Shown here one piece after another: positions 32,336 through 43,009 of a stretch of 64,000 nucleotides of DNA. The notes under the pieces were generated by a model. That model was not told the origin of the DNA, made no database searches, and worked only from the letters and a program-made list of their open reading frames with translations. The translations under genes were made by a program, and so were the position numbers. This stretch comes from Sphaerolaimus hirsutus. Lineage: Eukaryota; Nematoda; Chromadorea; Monhysterida; Sphaerolaimidae. The stretch is from positions 806,001-870,000 of the forward strand of contig OZ038456.1 in NCBI GenBank assembly GCA_964036195.1, in the 5' to 3' direction. Each line of letters starts with the position of its first letter. The first letter of the stretch is position 1.

Positions 32336-32661
32336 TTTGCATCCTTTCAAGTGACAAGAAAAATGCCATAAATTAAAACTAGCTACAGATCACATGCCAG
32401 TGTCAAAAAATATCCTTCCGTAACTGCTTGTTTCATAAGTAAATACGTTGATGGATAGTTTGTAGCTTTTGATTTTTGACACATGTTAGACATGATCAAC
32501 GTCGACAAAGCAAATTTTTGGTTGACTTGACACTTGACACGTAATTTTCAACTTTTATTGATTCTTGACACTAATCTTGTCATGTGACACGGTGACAAAC
32601 GCGGAGCGGCATCCTGGTTCACTCGCGGCGCGAATGTGAAACCCATAAAACTGTGAGTGTA

Positions 32662-33010
32662 CTCTCAGCAAAAAATGGGGGGTTGATGCGTCGTGAAGCG
32701 TCTTGAAGTGTCTTCACGGCAACACTTCCCGACGCTTCACGAAGCTGGTCGGCGCTTCCCGGCGCTTCACGAAGTTAAACGTGAAGACACTTCACATCAC
32801 AGATGTGCGTCAACGATGCTGCACAATGTTTGTGAAGTGTCTTCACTGAGTCAGCATCGGGAAGTGTGCTTCACGAAATTTTGGCCATCGTGAAGCTAGG
32901 TGAAGTGTGTGGAAGACACTTCACCAAAAATCTCGTGAAGCGTGTTTAAGCGTGTGGAAGTGTCTTCACAGAGGCCGCTTCACGACGCATCACACCCCCA
33001 TTTTTTGCTG
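32662..33010. mobile_element. MITE with GAAGTGTCTTCAC array
   Basis: The ends CAGCAAAAAATGGGGGGTTG and CACCCCCATTTTTTGCTG, plus ATGCGTCGTGAAGCG, are inverted. About 280 bp of GTGAAG/CTTCAC units lie between. Flanks TGAGTGTA and TGACTGTA match at 7 of 8 if four left-side bases are counted as element. Confidence 0.75.
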
Positions 33011-33311
33011 TGACTGTACCGCGCGTTCGTGTTTTTTGTTTCGGTAAACCACTTTTGGAAAAGTTCGAAAACGTGTGAAATGGGCAAAGACAAACCAAAG
33101 CAAACACGAGAAACGTAAGAAACATCAACGTAGAACGTGGTCACAAGAAACAGCATGAGCCGCATCAAAACGTGCTAATTACACGAAAATTGAAAATGCG
33201 TGAATCACCTAAGGATTAATACTGACACGACCACCGGGGGAGGATAAAATATGTCATTCATGTCGTATACGCAAATTCTTACGTACTATTTATAACAAAA
33301 ACAAAATTAAG

Positions 33312-35232
33312 CGGATCCAATTACAAAGAAATGCACGCCCAATAATTATGCCAAAACAGAGTGTGCTACACGAAACATGTAAGCGCACGAAACATTTTGT
33401 ATCATTACACACGCACACGCGTCCATGAAACACTTTGTATCATTACACACGCCCATGCGCCCATGAAACACGCGTGCGCGGTGTCATAGCAATGTATGTG
33501 CGCGCGTCACATTTAAATTTTTTTTGTAAGTATAATCAACCGTTTTCAGCGCTCTATTTTACCTATTTACATGCGTGCCAAATTGCGTTTGATGCCTCTG
33601 ATAGTTGAACGTGCACAGTAAACATTGTTAGATGTGTTAATTGTGTCAAAATAAGCAATTAATTCATTGGAGTGATTCAATCAACTGTAACACAGCAAAT
33701 ATCCAACCAAAAATGTTAACAATAGATAATCTGTATAAAAATGTTTAGACGTTGTTTGACCAATTAGTAATATTATACTGAGTAATATTAAAATATTCAT
33801 TGTTACCACAAATAACTTCCCGCTTTTTAATAATTACCATTGAAAAGCGAGAAAAAAGTTGATAATTGAGGCGTCTAATTCTAAAATACAGACAAATATA
33901 CTAATAAAATACAGTATTTGGGTAAAAACTTGAGTTTTTATGAAACAAACTTGGGTTTTCGCCAAAAACACATAAATAAAAACAGTTACTCAAGTTTTTT
34001 TTGTGAAAAAAACTCACAACACAGGTATTCATTTTTGAAAAACTCAAAACACAGAACAGGGGTCTCCAGGATTTTGGCCCTTGCGGGGGCTGGATAGATA
34101 GCAAATCGCTCCTCCGGAGGGATAGATAGCTGGAAAAATTTTCTGGGGGGGGGCTGGCGGGGGCACAATATATAGGCTTTTTCAAGGTTAAGAAGGCAGA
34201 AAGGGAAAAAAATTGCTAATAATCAGTGAAAAGTAGCCAAAAGTAGGTATAAAATGGCTAAAAATAGGTATATAACCATGTATATAGCCGGAAAGCACGA
34301 TTTTGAAGGTGAAAAACTATAAAAAGGTGCGAACATTAGTGATTTTGAGCGAAAATTGTGGCAAAATTTCTCAAAAACCACTCCAGATAGATAGATAGCT
34401 GAGCGATTTGGGGGGGGGGGGTCTTTTGGGGTAGTAGCCAAAAATTTTGCCTCGGGATAGATAGATAGCTGAGCGGCCTCCAGGATAGATAGATAGCTGG
34501 CCGATTTGGGGGGGGGGGCAGCCCCCCCCCCAGCCCCCCCCTAGGAGACCCCTGACACAGAAAGTGTTTTTTTCTGGAGAACTTACCCATCGTTGAATAG
34601 AACATCCACAACACAATACAACACAATACAAATGAGCAAATTTGCAAACAAAATGAAGCATCTACTTCCATAAGTTGATATCAAACAATGACAGAAAAAA
34701 TGAATGACTATCAAAAAATGCTAATTTTTGAGTGCAAATTTTCCAAAAGCTCCAATAGTTACAATATATGTTTGGAAAAATTGGAAATGTGTGAAAACAA
34801 TTTCAGATGGTGTTTCTGTGCTTAATTAAATTTTTGAAATTTAGGAGTTATCAACTTTTAGAAGTGGATGTCTCACACGCAATTCCATTACGCAAGAAAA
34901 ATGAATTTATGAGATTTTTTCAACTGACGTATGAACAGATTTACACTATGCTCACGGTAATCAATATTTGGCACATTCAAATTATCTATGCTGCCAGCCG
35001 CGCATTCACGCCTTGCCAATCAGAGTAATTATCGACACTCTACTTAACAAATTATCAGTACACGGATTGCGCACTCACGCATTGCTAAGACACCGCGCGC
35101 GCGTGTTTCATGGGCAAACCGCGTGTTTCATGGGCGCATGGGCGTGTGTAATGATACAAAGTGTTTCATGGGCGCGTGAGCGTGTGTAATGATACAAAAT
35201 GTTTCGTGCGCTTACATGTTTCATTGGATCCT
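33312..35232. mobile_element. Large foldback with ACACGCCCATG arms
   Basis: The left arm 33370-33490 (TTGTATCATTACACACGC, CCATGAAACAC) and the right arm 35090-35225 (GTGTTTCATGG, GCGTGTGTAATGATACAA) are complementary over about 130 bases. GGATCCAAT lies near each outer end. The middle contains the hAT-like MITE 34057-34554 and no clear transposase. Confidence 0.6.
34057..34554. mobile_element. hAT-like MITE, CAGGGGTCTCC ends, 8-bp TSD
   Basis: The ends are CAGGGGTCTCCAGGATTTTG and CCCTAGGAGACCCCTG, with a perfect TSD ACACAGAA (34049-34056, 34555-34562). GATAGATAGCTG repeats near both ends. Confidence 0.92.
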
Positions 35233-35408
35233 CCCGCCAAAACACGCAATTAGCATAAAACAAATAGGTAACAAATGTGCATACGTAATTATAGAATACA
35301 CATGATAATGCGACACATTTCTATCATGTAGCTTAAGCCTCTGAATTCTAATCAATACAAATTGAAGAACATCATTGCGCAGACAAAAATTGCGGTTCAT
35401 TATGCTAT

Positions 35409-35840
35409 GATTACACCTCGACGTAAAATTCCATCGTAAAATTCCATCGCAAAATTGATTACATGAAAGAGGATGATGATCCAGGTCTGCAATTTTTCCA
35501 CTGTCACTGTTATTTGATTGTGAAAATTCGAAAATTTCGATTTTACGTTGTAATTTTACGCCAGCCGAAGAAAAGTCAATTCTACGCCAGGTGATTGCAT
35601 GCAATGACATACCGTAGAATTGATTTTTCTTCAGCTGGCGAAAAATTTCAACGTAAAATAGAAATTTTTGAATTTCCACAATAAAATGGCAGTGACTGTG
35701 GACGATGACTATGGGACACAATGAAGGTATTGATAAACATATTCTCCATGAAAAGTTGCAGACCTGTATCATCATCCACCTTCATGTTATCAATTTTGTG
35801 ATGGAATTTTACGCTGGAATTTTACGTCCGAGCTGTAATC
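35409..35840. mobile_element. GATTACACCTCGACGTAAAATT foldback
   Basis: The left (GATTACACCTCG, ACGTAAAATTCCATCG) and right (GGAATTTTACGTCCGAGCTG, TAATC) ends pair, and the inner arms ATTTTACGTTG...CGTAAAAT are also complementary. The long open frame across it is a product of the palindrome. Confidence 0.65.
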
Positions 35841-36199
35841 GCTCCATTAATTACATGCGCACTGAACTGAGAAAGAACACCGCACAGAGAGACGGTCCTA
35901 ATTGAAGGGTGATTAATTGTAAATAAATATCAAGCTCGTGTCAGATCAGAGGAAACGAATTGAAATTGCAGCGGTTCGAAGTAGATAGCGGCATTAATAT
36001 AAAAATGTGTCAAAGAAAAATGTCCACGTTGACCACTGAATACTAATATGTTGAGCAGGGAATGCTTTCAGCTTTTTGCAGGGTACTTGAAGATTCGTTT
36101 ATCACCCAGTGGCTCCTCGTGGTGACTAATAATAATTTATCATCAATGGGTATATTCAGGGAAAAATAGGCGACGTATATAGTAGCCGTTGGCGCCATC

Positions 36200-36435
36200 G
36201 AAATACCCCCCCCCCCCTCGAAATACCCCCCTCAAAATGGGCACTATGAATTTGTGGTCCGGCAAATGCATAACAGATGTTCAAAACACTTACTGTGTTA
36301 CGTTAGAAGATCGTTTATAACATCTACATCCTTATATAAGGCTGTAAAAACTTATTGTTGCATTTTTCACGTTTTACTCTCAAAATTTTCACTCTTAAAA
36401 AATAAACCCCCGGGCGGTAATTCGAGGAAATACGG
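36200..36435. mobile_element. CCGTATT-family MITE, left terminus lost
   Basis: The body CGAAATACCCCCCTCAAAAT through GGAAATGCATAACAGA... to TTCGAGGAAATACGG matches 24657-24901. The left CCGTATT end is replaced by GTTGGCGCCAT. Confidence 0.65.
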
Positions 36436-36439
36436 TACT

Positions 36440-37630
36440 TATAATTATATCCCATGGCTCCACAGCAATTATATGGCTATATATAACATCACAAAGTACT
36501 GTCACCTATCTTATATATCTGTATATCTGATATATCTGTATGTACTCATAACCATATCTGGGAGCTTTTGAAAAGAAAAACGCTTTTATTTTAAAATAAA
36601 ACTGTTTTTGAAAAAAAACGTTTATTTAAAATCCTGTCGTTGAAAAAAAACCTTGTTCGGCCGTCCCTACAAAAATACCATATTAATAAAAGTAAACATC
36701 AAATCTAAACTAAATCGATCCGCACCACAGAATGCCGAAAATAACAGCGCGGGGGTAAATAATGGAAGAAAAAATGTCACCAAAAGCGGCAAAACCGAAC
36801 CGAAACTACAGCGCAGCATCCAGTGAAAAGGGGCACAAGCAGCCAGTCAAAAGCTTCCAAAGCGCGCACACAATAGGTCCAAATCGTGAAACGGGAGAAG
36901 ATAGGCACAGAGGGTGTCTGCCCCAAAAGTCACACGCACATACACATACACCCATGCATGTTCGGCGCGGCGCATTTGAGATTTGAGCAGTGCCCTGCAA
37001 CACGCGCGGGCGAGCCACGCTGGCGGACGCATCAATCAGCTCCTATAGTGTGCCCGCCGCTGGGGCAAGCGCGCACTGTGCACTTTTGAACACCCCCCCC
37101 CCTTGAATAACACCCCCCCCACCCCGTAAGTGAGCTGGGGATAATATTTATATCTGCATCAGATCAAAAAACATTAATTGGTTGACGTTAAACAATATAA
37201 TGGAATGAGGGTGCAGAGCACTGCTAGCATTCGAAAAATAACCCGTGATTTATATTTTCAAAAATCACAATAAATATAAATAACCCGTGATTTATATATA
37301 TTTATATTTTTTCCAAATTCTGAGTGATATATTTATATATATTTTTTAAATCTGAAAAAAAATCACTGAGAAAATCACTCATACTTGATACATTGTGGTG
37401 CAATGATTGCGCTTTATGACTAAAACATGCAATCTGTGTAAGAGAAATTTGCAGGGATTTTTGCCAGAAAATCTTACTGTTCATGTAGAGCATCATTGGG
37501 TTAAAATTGTATTTGAAGCAGGTAAATATTGTTAGCCTACACACAATAGTTTTCACCTTGACTTTTTAAAAAATGAAATGGCCAAAAATGGTGACATGTT
37601 TCTATCAAGTTTACCACTACTGAATGCTAT
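36440..37630. other. No recognisable gene
   Basis: A partial AACGTTT-array relict (36560-36670, ending GGCCGTCCCTA) is followed by AT-rich DNA and a TTTATATATATTT stretch (37250-37340). No exons recognised. Confidence 0.35.
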
Positions 37631-37633
37631 ATA

Positions 37634-38488
37634 CCATATTTCCTCAAAATACCCCCCTCGAAATACCCCCTGTTGAGAAATACCCCCCTCAAAATGGGTA
37701 CTATGAACTTATAACCCCCCTGTCGCGAAATACCCCCTCAAAATGGGCACTATGAACTTATAACCCCCCTCAAAATACCCCACCCCAATTTACTGAATAG
37801 AGAACATAATGCAGTTTGTGATACCGGAAACGTAGAACACATGTTAAAAACAATGACCGTGTGATGTTAGAACTGGTTATATACTGTCTACATACATAAA
37901 GTCGGCGGACATTTCACCCTACAAAATCGGAGAGTTAGAATTTGCTCGTGAATAGAGCGAACAACGAAACTTGTGTCCCACGCGGACGCTAGAAATTGAA
38001 AAAGAAAAAGAAGATTAAAAGAAAAATGGACGTTTCGCTGCGTCCGTGCGTGCCACGCCCTAGTTATCTACATTTTCAACGTTGCTCGTAAAGAATTTGA
38101 CCGTTCAAACTACCGTTTTACCGTTCAAACTACCGTTTTTGTTTTTATTTTTGAAGTTTTTCATATGTGACCCGATCTATTCCAATTGTTAAAATATTGC
38201 GTCACAATTCCTAATGTCGTCATGCACTCTCCACTGGAGAGATTGACGCAAATGTTTGTAGGGCGATACGTCTGCCGACTTTATATAAGTCCATAGAGCA
38301 TACAAAATTGTTGTTTTTGTTGCATTTTTCGATGTTTGTGTACATTTCAAACAACAATTTAGTAATGGGATTTGAAAAATTTCTGGCAAAATGATAACCC
38401 CCCCCCCTCGAAATACCCCCCTCGTTTGACCCCCGTCAAAATTTCCACTCTGAAAAAAACCCCTAGGTTGTAATTCGAGGAAATACAG
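37634..38488. mobile_element. CCGTATT-family MITE with nested AAAGTCGGC element
   Basis: From CCATATTTCCTCAAAATACC to TTCGAGGAAATACAG with TA on each side. Multiple GAAATACCCCCTC units inside. Interrupted by 37898-38282. Confidence 0.65.
37898..38282. mobile_element. AAAGTCGGCGGACAT element
   Basis: AAAGTCGGCGGACATTTC at the left and GTCTGCCGACTTT at the right. The interior GACCGTTCAAACTACCG is repeated twice in tandem. A reverse-oriented homologue is at 63186-63803. Confidence 0.7.
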
Positions 38489-38489
38489 T

Positions 38490-39770
38490 ATGTTCAGTTT
38501 TCACAAATGGCATGAATTTTGGTGGGGTGGTGTTGGCAAATCACTAGTTTGGTCACAACTCAAACTCAAATGATGGCAAATGGTGACATCACTATCAATT
38601 AGTTTTCATTTGGTATGTGACAAAAATGTAAACTGTTTTAGTAACTTTTTGTTTATGTCATCCTGCTATGAATTCTATGGTTATGTTTTAGGTATAAAGC
38701 ATCTCTCTATCTTTTAACATAATTTTCTGAAATAAAACATGACTTTAAATCAAAAAATACCAATTTGATGTGATCAAAATTTTTCTACAGTGATTGCAAG
38801 CTCAGTTTACCATTTTTGAAAACTGACGATGCTTGGTGACATGCAACAATGTCGGCTGTTGTCAAATATTGGGAACAACTGTGGAAAACTGTCACCATGG
38901 TGTCACCAGAGCCACTAGTGTCATCACAATGTTGCCAAAACAAAGCCATGTGCCCAAAAATGAGTTTTCACAGCACATCACCAATGAAAAAGTGCTGAGC
39001 ATGAGCACCTATTTAGTCAAACGTCCATTGCCACAACCAGGCGCTATAGGTTGAGAGCTAAATATTTGCAGTGCAAAATATTTTTGAAGTTTTCATTGAG
39101 GTTGAACTGAAGGTTGAATTTTTCTGTGATATTTGCTTGATGTTTTCACTTGTAAAATACTGTATAAAGGAATACTGCTTGTGGAATGATAATAAATGTA
39201 CTGTGGTACCTTAGAGTACATTTTTTGTGCTTGCAAATGGTAAATAAAGCCCAGAATATTGCTTAAAATTGAAATAAAGCTCAAGTGATTTTTTGAGATT
39301 TTTTTCGAGCTTAGAGTTATTTTTTCAGTAATTTAATTATATTTTCTGGAGACCTAGAGTGATTTATATATATTTATATTTTTTCCAATATTGGAGTGAT
39401 ATATTTATATATATTTTCCAAAAAATCAGTGATTTTTTCGAATGCTAAGCACTGCACGTGAATGCGTGAATTTTCAGTTCGGTTTGACACCTATTTGCTT
39501 ACATTACAGTATCGGTACATCTATTGGCACATTGAATTTTTCACAGCTTCGACGAAACACGAAAAAAACTACTGCCACAACCGGTCGACGTAATAACAAC
39601 CCATGGGACGTTATGAAAACCATACGGTATAATATGTACGTGCACGTATGCATCGACGCAAAGCCCCGCGCCGGGCTGGATTAGCGTTGGGTGTCGCAGC
39701 CGCATTTCTCCAGGTTACGCAAGTTTACATTAAAAAAGACTGCTTTGACCGCTGCACACTCGTACAATCC
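38490..39770. other. No recognisable gene
   Basis: AT-rich sequence. A TTTATATATATTTATA motif (39360-39420) mirrors the one near 37290, suggesting arms of an eroded foldback spanning about 37.2-39.4 kb. No exons seen. Confidence 0.3.
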
Positions 39771-39776
39771 ACCAAA

Positions 39777-39965
39777 ATGGTCAGAAAAATGGCCAAAATG
39801 GTCAGAAAAATGGCCAAAATGGTCAGAAAAATGGCCAAAATGGTCAGAAAAATGGCCAAAATGGTCAGAAAAATGGCCAAAATGGTCAGAAAAATGGCCA
39901 AAATGGTCAGAAAAATGGCCAAAATGGTCAGAAAAATGGCCAAAATGGTCAGAAAAATGGCCAAA
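39777..39965. repeat. 21-bp tandem repeat, 9 copies
   Basis: The unit ATGGTCAGAAAAATGGCCAAA is repeated nine times without visible differences and then breaks at ATGGTCCAAAG. Both strands stay open because the unit is a multiple of three, so encoded heptads are not evidence of a protein. Homogeneity implies recent expansion. Confidence 0.95.
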
Positions 39966-40181
39966 ATGGTCCAAAGTACGCCCACATTGAACCAATCCCG
40001 CCAGGGCGCAGGGGCGGCGTTGCAGCGATGTAGTGCGCCGCGGCGCCGATCGGTAGAACATGATAAAGTGGCGCTTGATTGCCGCGCCGCCGCCGTATCG
40101 ACGCAGTGCGATGCGCACACAATGCGTGCGTCCACTGGGGCCGCTCCCACCGCTTGTCAAGCCGCTGAGCATTTGAAGGGT

Positions 40182-40751
40182 GTGCTTCTAAAAGTACCGA
40201 TCTACAAAAAATGGGTATCCACATGCATTGGTATAATCATTGTTTATACATATAACACTAGCTAGGTATATAACATTTAGTGAATCGTATTTTTTGTAGT
40301 ACAGTACATTTTAAAGGAACAAATTGGTAATAGTATGTAGATGGTACATTTTAAAGCACAAAATCAGATAGACGAGATCGGTACTTTTACCCATAGTAAA
40401 AAAGCACAAATTGAGTTTTTGCTGCTGATGATGCCGAGCTGACATCGGTACCTTTAGAAGCACAAAAATAAAGTACAGATCAGTACATTTAGAAGTACAA
40501 TTTTAAAAAATGTGTGTAGATCGGTACTTTTAAAAATACAAAAGCTGAAAAAGCTTGTAGATCGGTACTTTTAAAATTTCAAAAACTGTATTTTGCGATT
40601 TTTTTGCTTTTTTCGACCCCCCATATCTCAAAATTGAATTTCGCACCCCCCCACATATTATGTATTTTTTTGAAGCGCAATTTTATGGGGACCCCAAAAA
40701 TGATCCTAACTCAAATTTGATAAATTTGTAAATCGGTACTTTCAGAAGCAC
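40182..40751. mobile_element. GTGCTTCTAAAAGTACCGAT element with internal motif copies
   Basis: GTGCTTCTAAAAGTACCGAT at the left and ATCGGTACTTTCAGAAGCAC at the right. At least six variants of GATCGGTAC(A/T)TTTA plus AAGCACAAA lie between. No target duplication is clear. Confidence 0.7.
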
Positions 40752-41141
40752 GTCCTTCATTTGGCATGACCTCACTTTTCCATGTTCACATCGGCAAATG
40801 AACATTTTGGTGTCAAGTGACAGGTGACAAGTCAAAATCAGAAAATCTACTTGTCAATGCAACCGCAGCGGTATCATAGGTAAAAGGCTTGACAAGCAAT
40901 AGCGCACTATCAACATTCCAAATGCTACATGCTTGATTCGTTCGTCACTTGACAATACGTGAAATTGGTCCCACGTCTCCGGGCCACATGAAATTCAAAC
41001 AGAGGATAGATTGAGACGGGTCGCATTATTTCACTTCGAAGTGTGACTGTAGAACCACTAATAATCATTTTTTTGCATCCAAAACACACTTACTAATATT
41101 TAGTTGAGGTCTTTAAGCCGACCAGGCAATGTAGGCACGGG

Positions 41142-41691
41142 TAGCGTTCAAACGGTATCCCGATTCCGATCCTGAATCCCAGAAAATGTCGGTATTCGGC
41201 AGTCCCGATCCCGAAATCTAAAAAAAAACAAATCCCAATCCCGGTCCAGAAAATATTGAAATCCCAATCCCGATCCCGGAAAAATTAGTGGAAATGAGAC
41301 AAAAGTGAAAAAATCACTCTTTACACCACAGTTGTTAATGCGTATTTACTTTTACTCAAAAAGTACGCATACTCGAGTACCGAGTAAATACGCATACGCA
41401 TACTTTGAAAAAAGTATCTGTACTCGCCTGTACGCTTACTTTTTGAGAGTACTCGAGTTATTTTTGCGAGTACAGAAAGAGTATTTTTGTCATTCGGGAT
41501 CCCTCATTTTCATAAAGAATACTTATTAATAGAAAAAAAAACATTTTTTTGTTGTCCAGGGTAAACATTCATAATAATTTTTACTTAACTTTAAGTTTTA
41601 CCAAAAAACCTATCCCGATTCCGAAAACTCAAAAAAACAATCCCGATCTCGCCGATCCCGATCCCGAAAAGTCAATCCCAATTGAACCCTA
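41142..41691. mobile_element. hAT-like GGGATC-array MITE (TAGNGTTCAAAC ends), 8-bp TSD
   Basis: From TAGCGTTCAAACGGTATCCC to CCCAATTGAACCCTA, with a perfect TSD GGCACGGG (41134-41141, 41692-41699). ATCCCGATCCCG arrays at both ends. The middle (41325-41480) holds a piece of the CACAGTTGT/TACTCGAGTA family. Confidence 0.9.
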
Positions 41692-41704
41692 GGCACGGGC
41701 GGCT

Positions 41705-42600
41705 GTTTACCCGAAAAATGGCGCCAATATCATGCATATCATGTCACAATGGATGGGGAAGGGGGGGGGGGGTTGCGATCGGAATCTGTGCGCGGCGCGA
41801 CCACGCTTTACAGCTGCAACTGCCAAATTTGGACGCCATTGTGTGGGCAGCACGCATTTATGAGGGGATAAGTTTAGATTATTGTAGCTATGAAAATTGG
41901 GGGACAATTCAGTGATGTGACGAGAATCAAACATATTTTTAAATCCCCTGACAAGTGTGAAGTGCAAATTCAAGTTGCAAATTCCGGGAAATTTTTCAAT
42001 AGGAAAGTGAAACTTTACCATTGAACAAGCTTAAACTTTAGACAAGAAGCGGGCAGTATCTGCTGCACATTCTCAAAAACAAATATGATATTTTAATGTA
42101 GAAATTTGAATGGAAATTTAAAAATTTAAAAATACCAAACAGAAACATGTGAAAACTGTAATCCATTTTCAATAACTCATCCGATTTTTTAATTTGACAA
42201 AATGCATGTATAATATATCAACGCAAAACACTAAATATAACATTAATACAAACGCATCTATTCAAGTGCACAATTATAATAGATTTCCTGCAATATAAAT
42301 TGCTAAATGCAAACATAAATGTCTGCACGTTAAACGGGAGGATATAATTGAAGCGTTGATCATTGTCTACAATTTCAGTCCATTTAATCACTCCAATTAA
42401 AGAAAGGGCTTGAATACAGTCGCATGATAAAGTTGATACGGAGGTCAGAAAATTGACAAGCATTACATTAGTGTTTCACCCTTGAGTAGTCGCTTACTTG
42501 CCTAATATGTATTGCTGCCAACAAACTGTTGCGGCAAAAATACCCTCATGGCACGCATCCTTACAGAGTGCTATCTACCTTCAAAGCATTCATATTTACA
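41705..42600. other. No recognisable gene
   Basis: AT-rich DNA with a GC-richer start (41700-41870). No coherent exon or element termini found. Confidence 0.35.
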
Positions 42601-42606
42601 TCATTA

Positions 42607-42999
42607 CCGTATTACCCCGAAATACCCCCAGGGTTTTTTTTATTTCGCCAGCAAAATTTGAGGGGGGGTAATTCGAGGAGGGGGGTTTATTCGAGGAGGG
42701 GGGTTTATTCGAGGGGGGGGTCTATTATTTTGCCAGAAATTTTTGGAAATGCCCCATAGTCAGACGTATAAAAATCAAACAATTACATAGATGTACATGT
42801 GTTTATAGTCATATATGACCGTATATACACATAAACCCTTCCCTAACGTCACTCAATCATCGGTTTTAACGTGTGTTCTGCATCGTACATATCACAAACT
42901 GTATTATTTGTCACGCACATTCTTTTTACATTCAATTTTAGGGCGTATTTCGAGGGGGGATTAATTCAAGGGGGGGGGGGTTAATTCGAGGTAATACGG
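42607..42999. mobile_element. CCGTATTACCCCGAA MITE, TA-flanked
   Basis: The ends are CCGTATTACCCCGAAATACC and TTCGAGGTAATACGG with TA on each side. Homologous to the outer parts of 55243-58625, which lets the empty site of that copy's insertions be read. Confidence 0.8.
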
Positions 43000-43009
43000 T
43001 ACATCCAGT

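Noticed and set aside
35221..35775. 184-codon minus-strand open frame
   Set aside because: It runs across both arms of a foldback (35409-35840) and shows no recognisable domain; the length comes from the palindrome.
37250..39420. TTTATATATATTT blocks as a possible centromeric or origin-type AT satellite
   Set aside because: Only two short blocks in inverse orientation; an eroded foldback explains them better.
39777..39965. Possible CRISPR-like array
   Set aside because: The units are contiguous identical 21-mers with no spacers, in a eukaryotic genome.
39648..40265. 205-codon plus-strand frame and 163/141-codon minus-strand frames
   Set aside because: Driven by the 21-bp tandem repeat, which is open in several frames on both strands; the flanks carry no domain.
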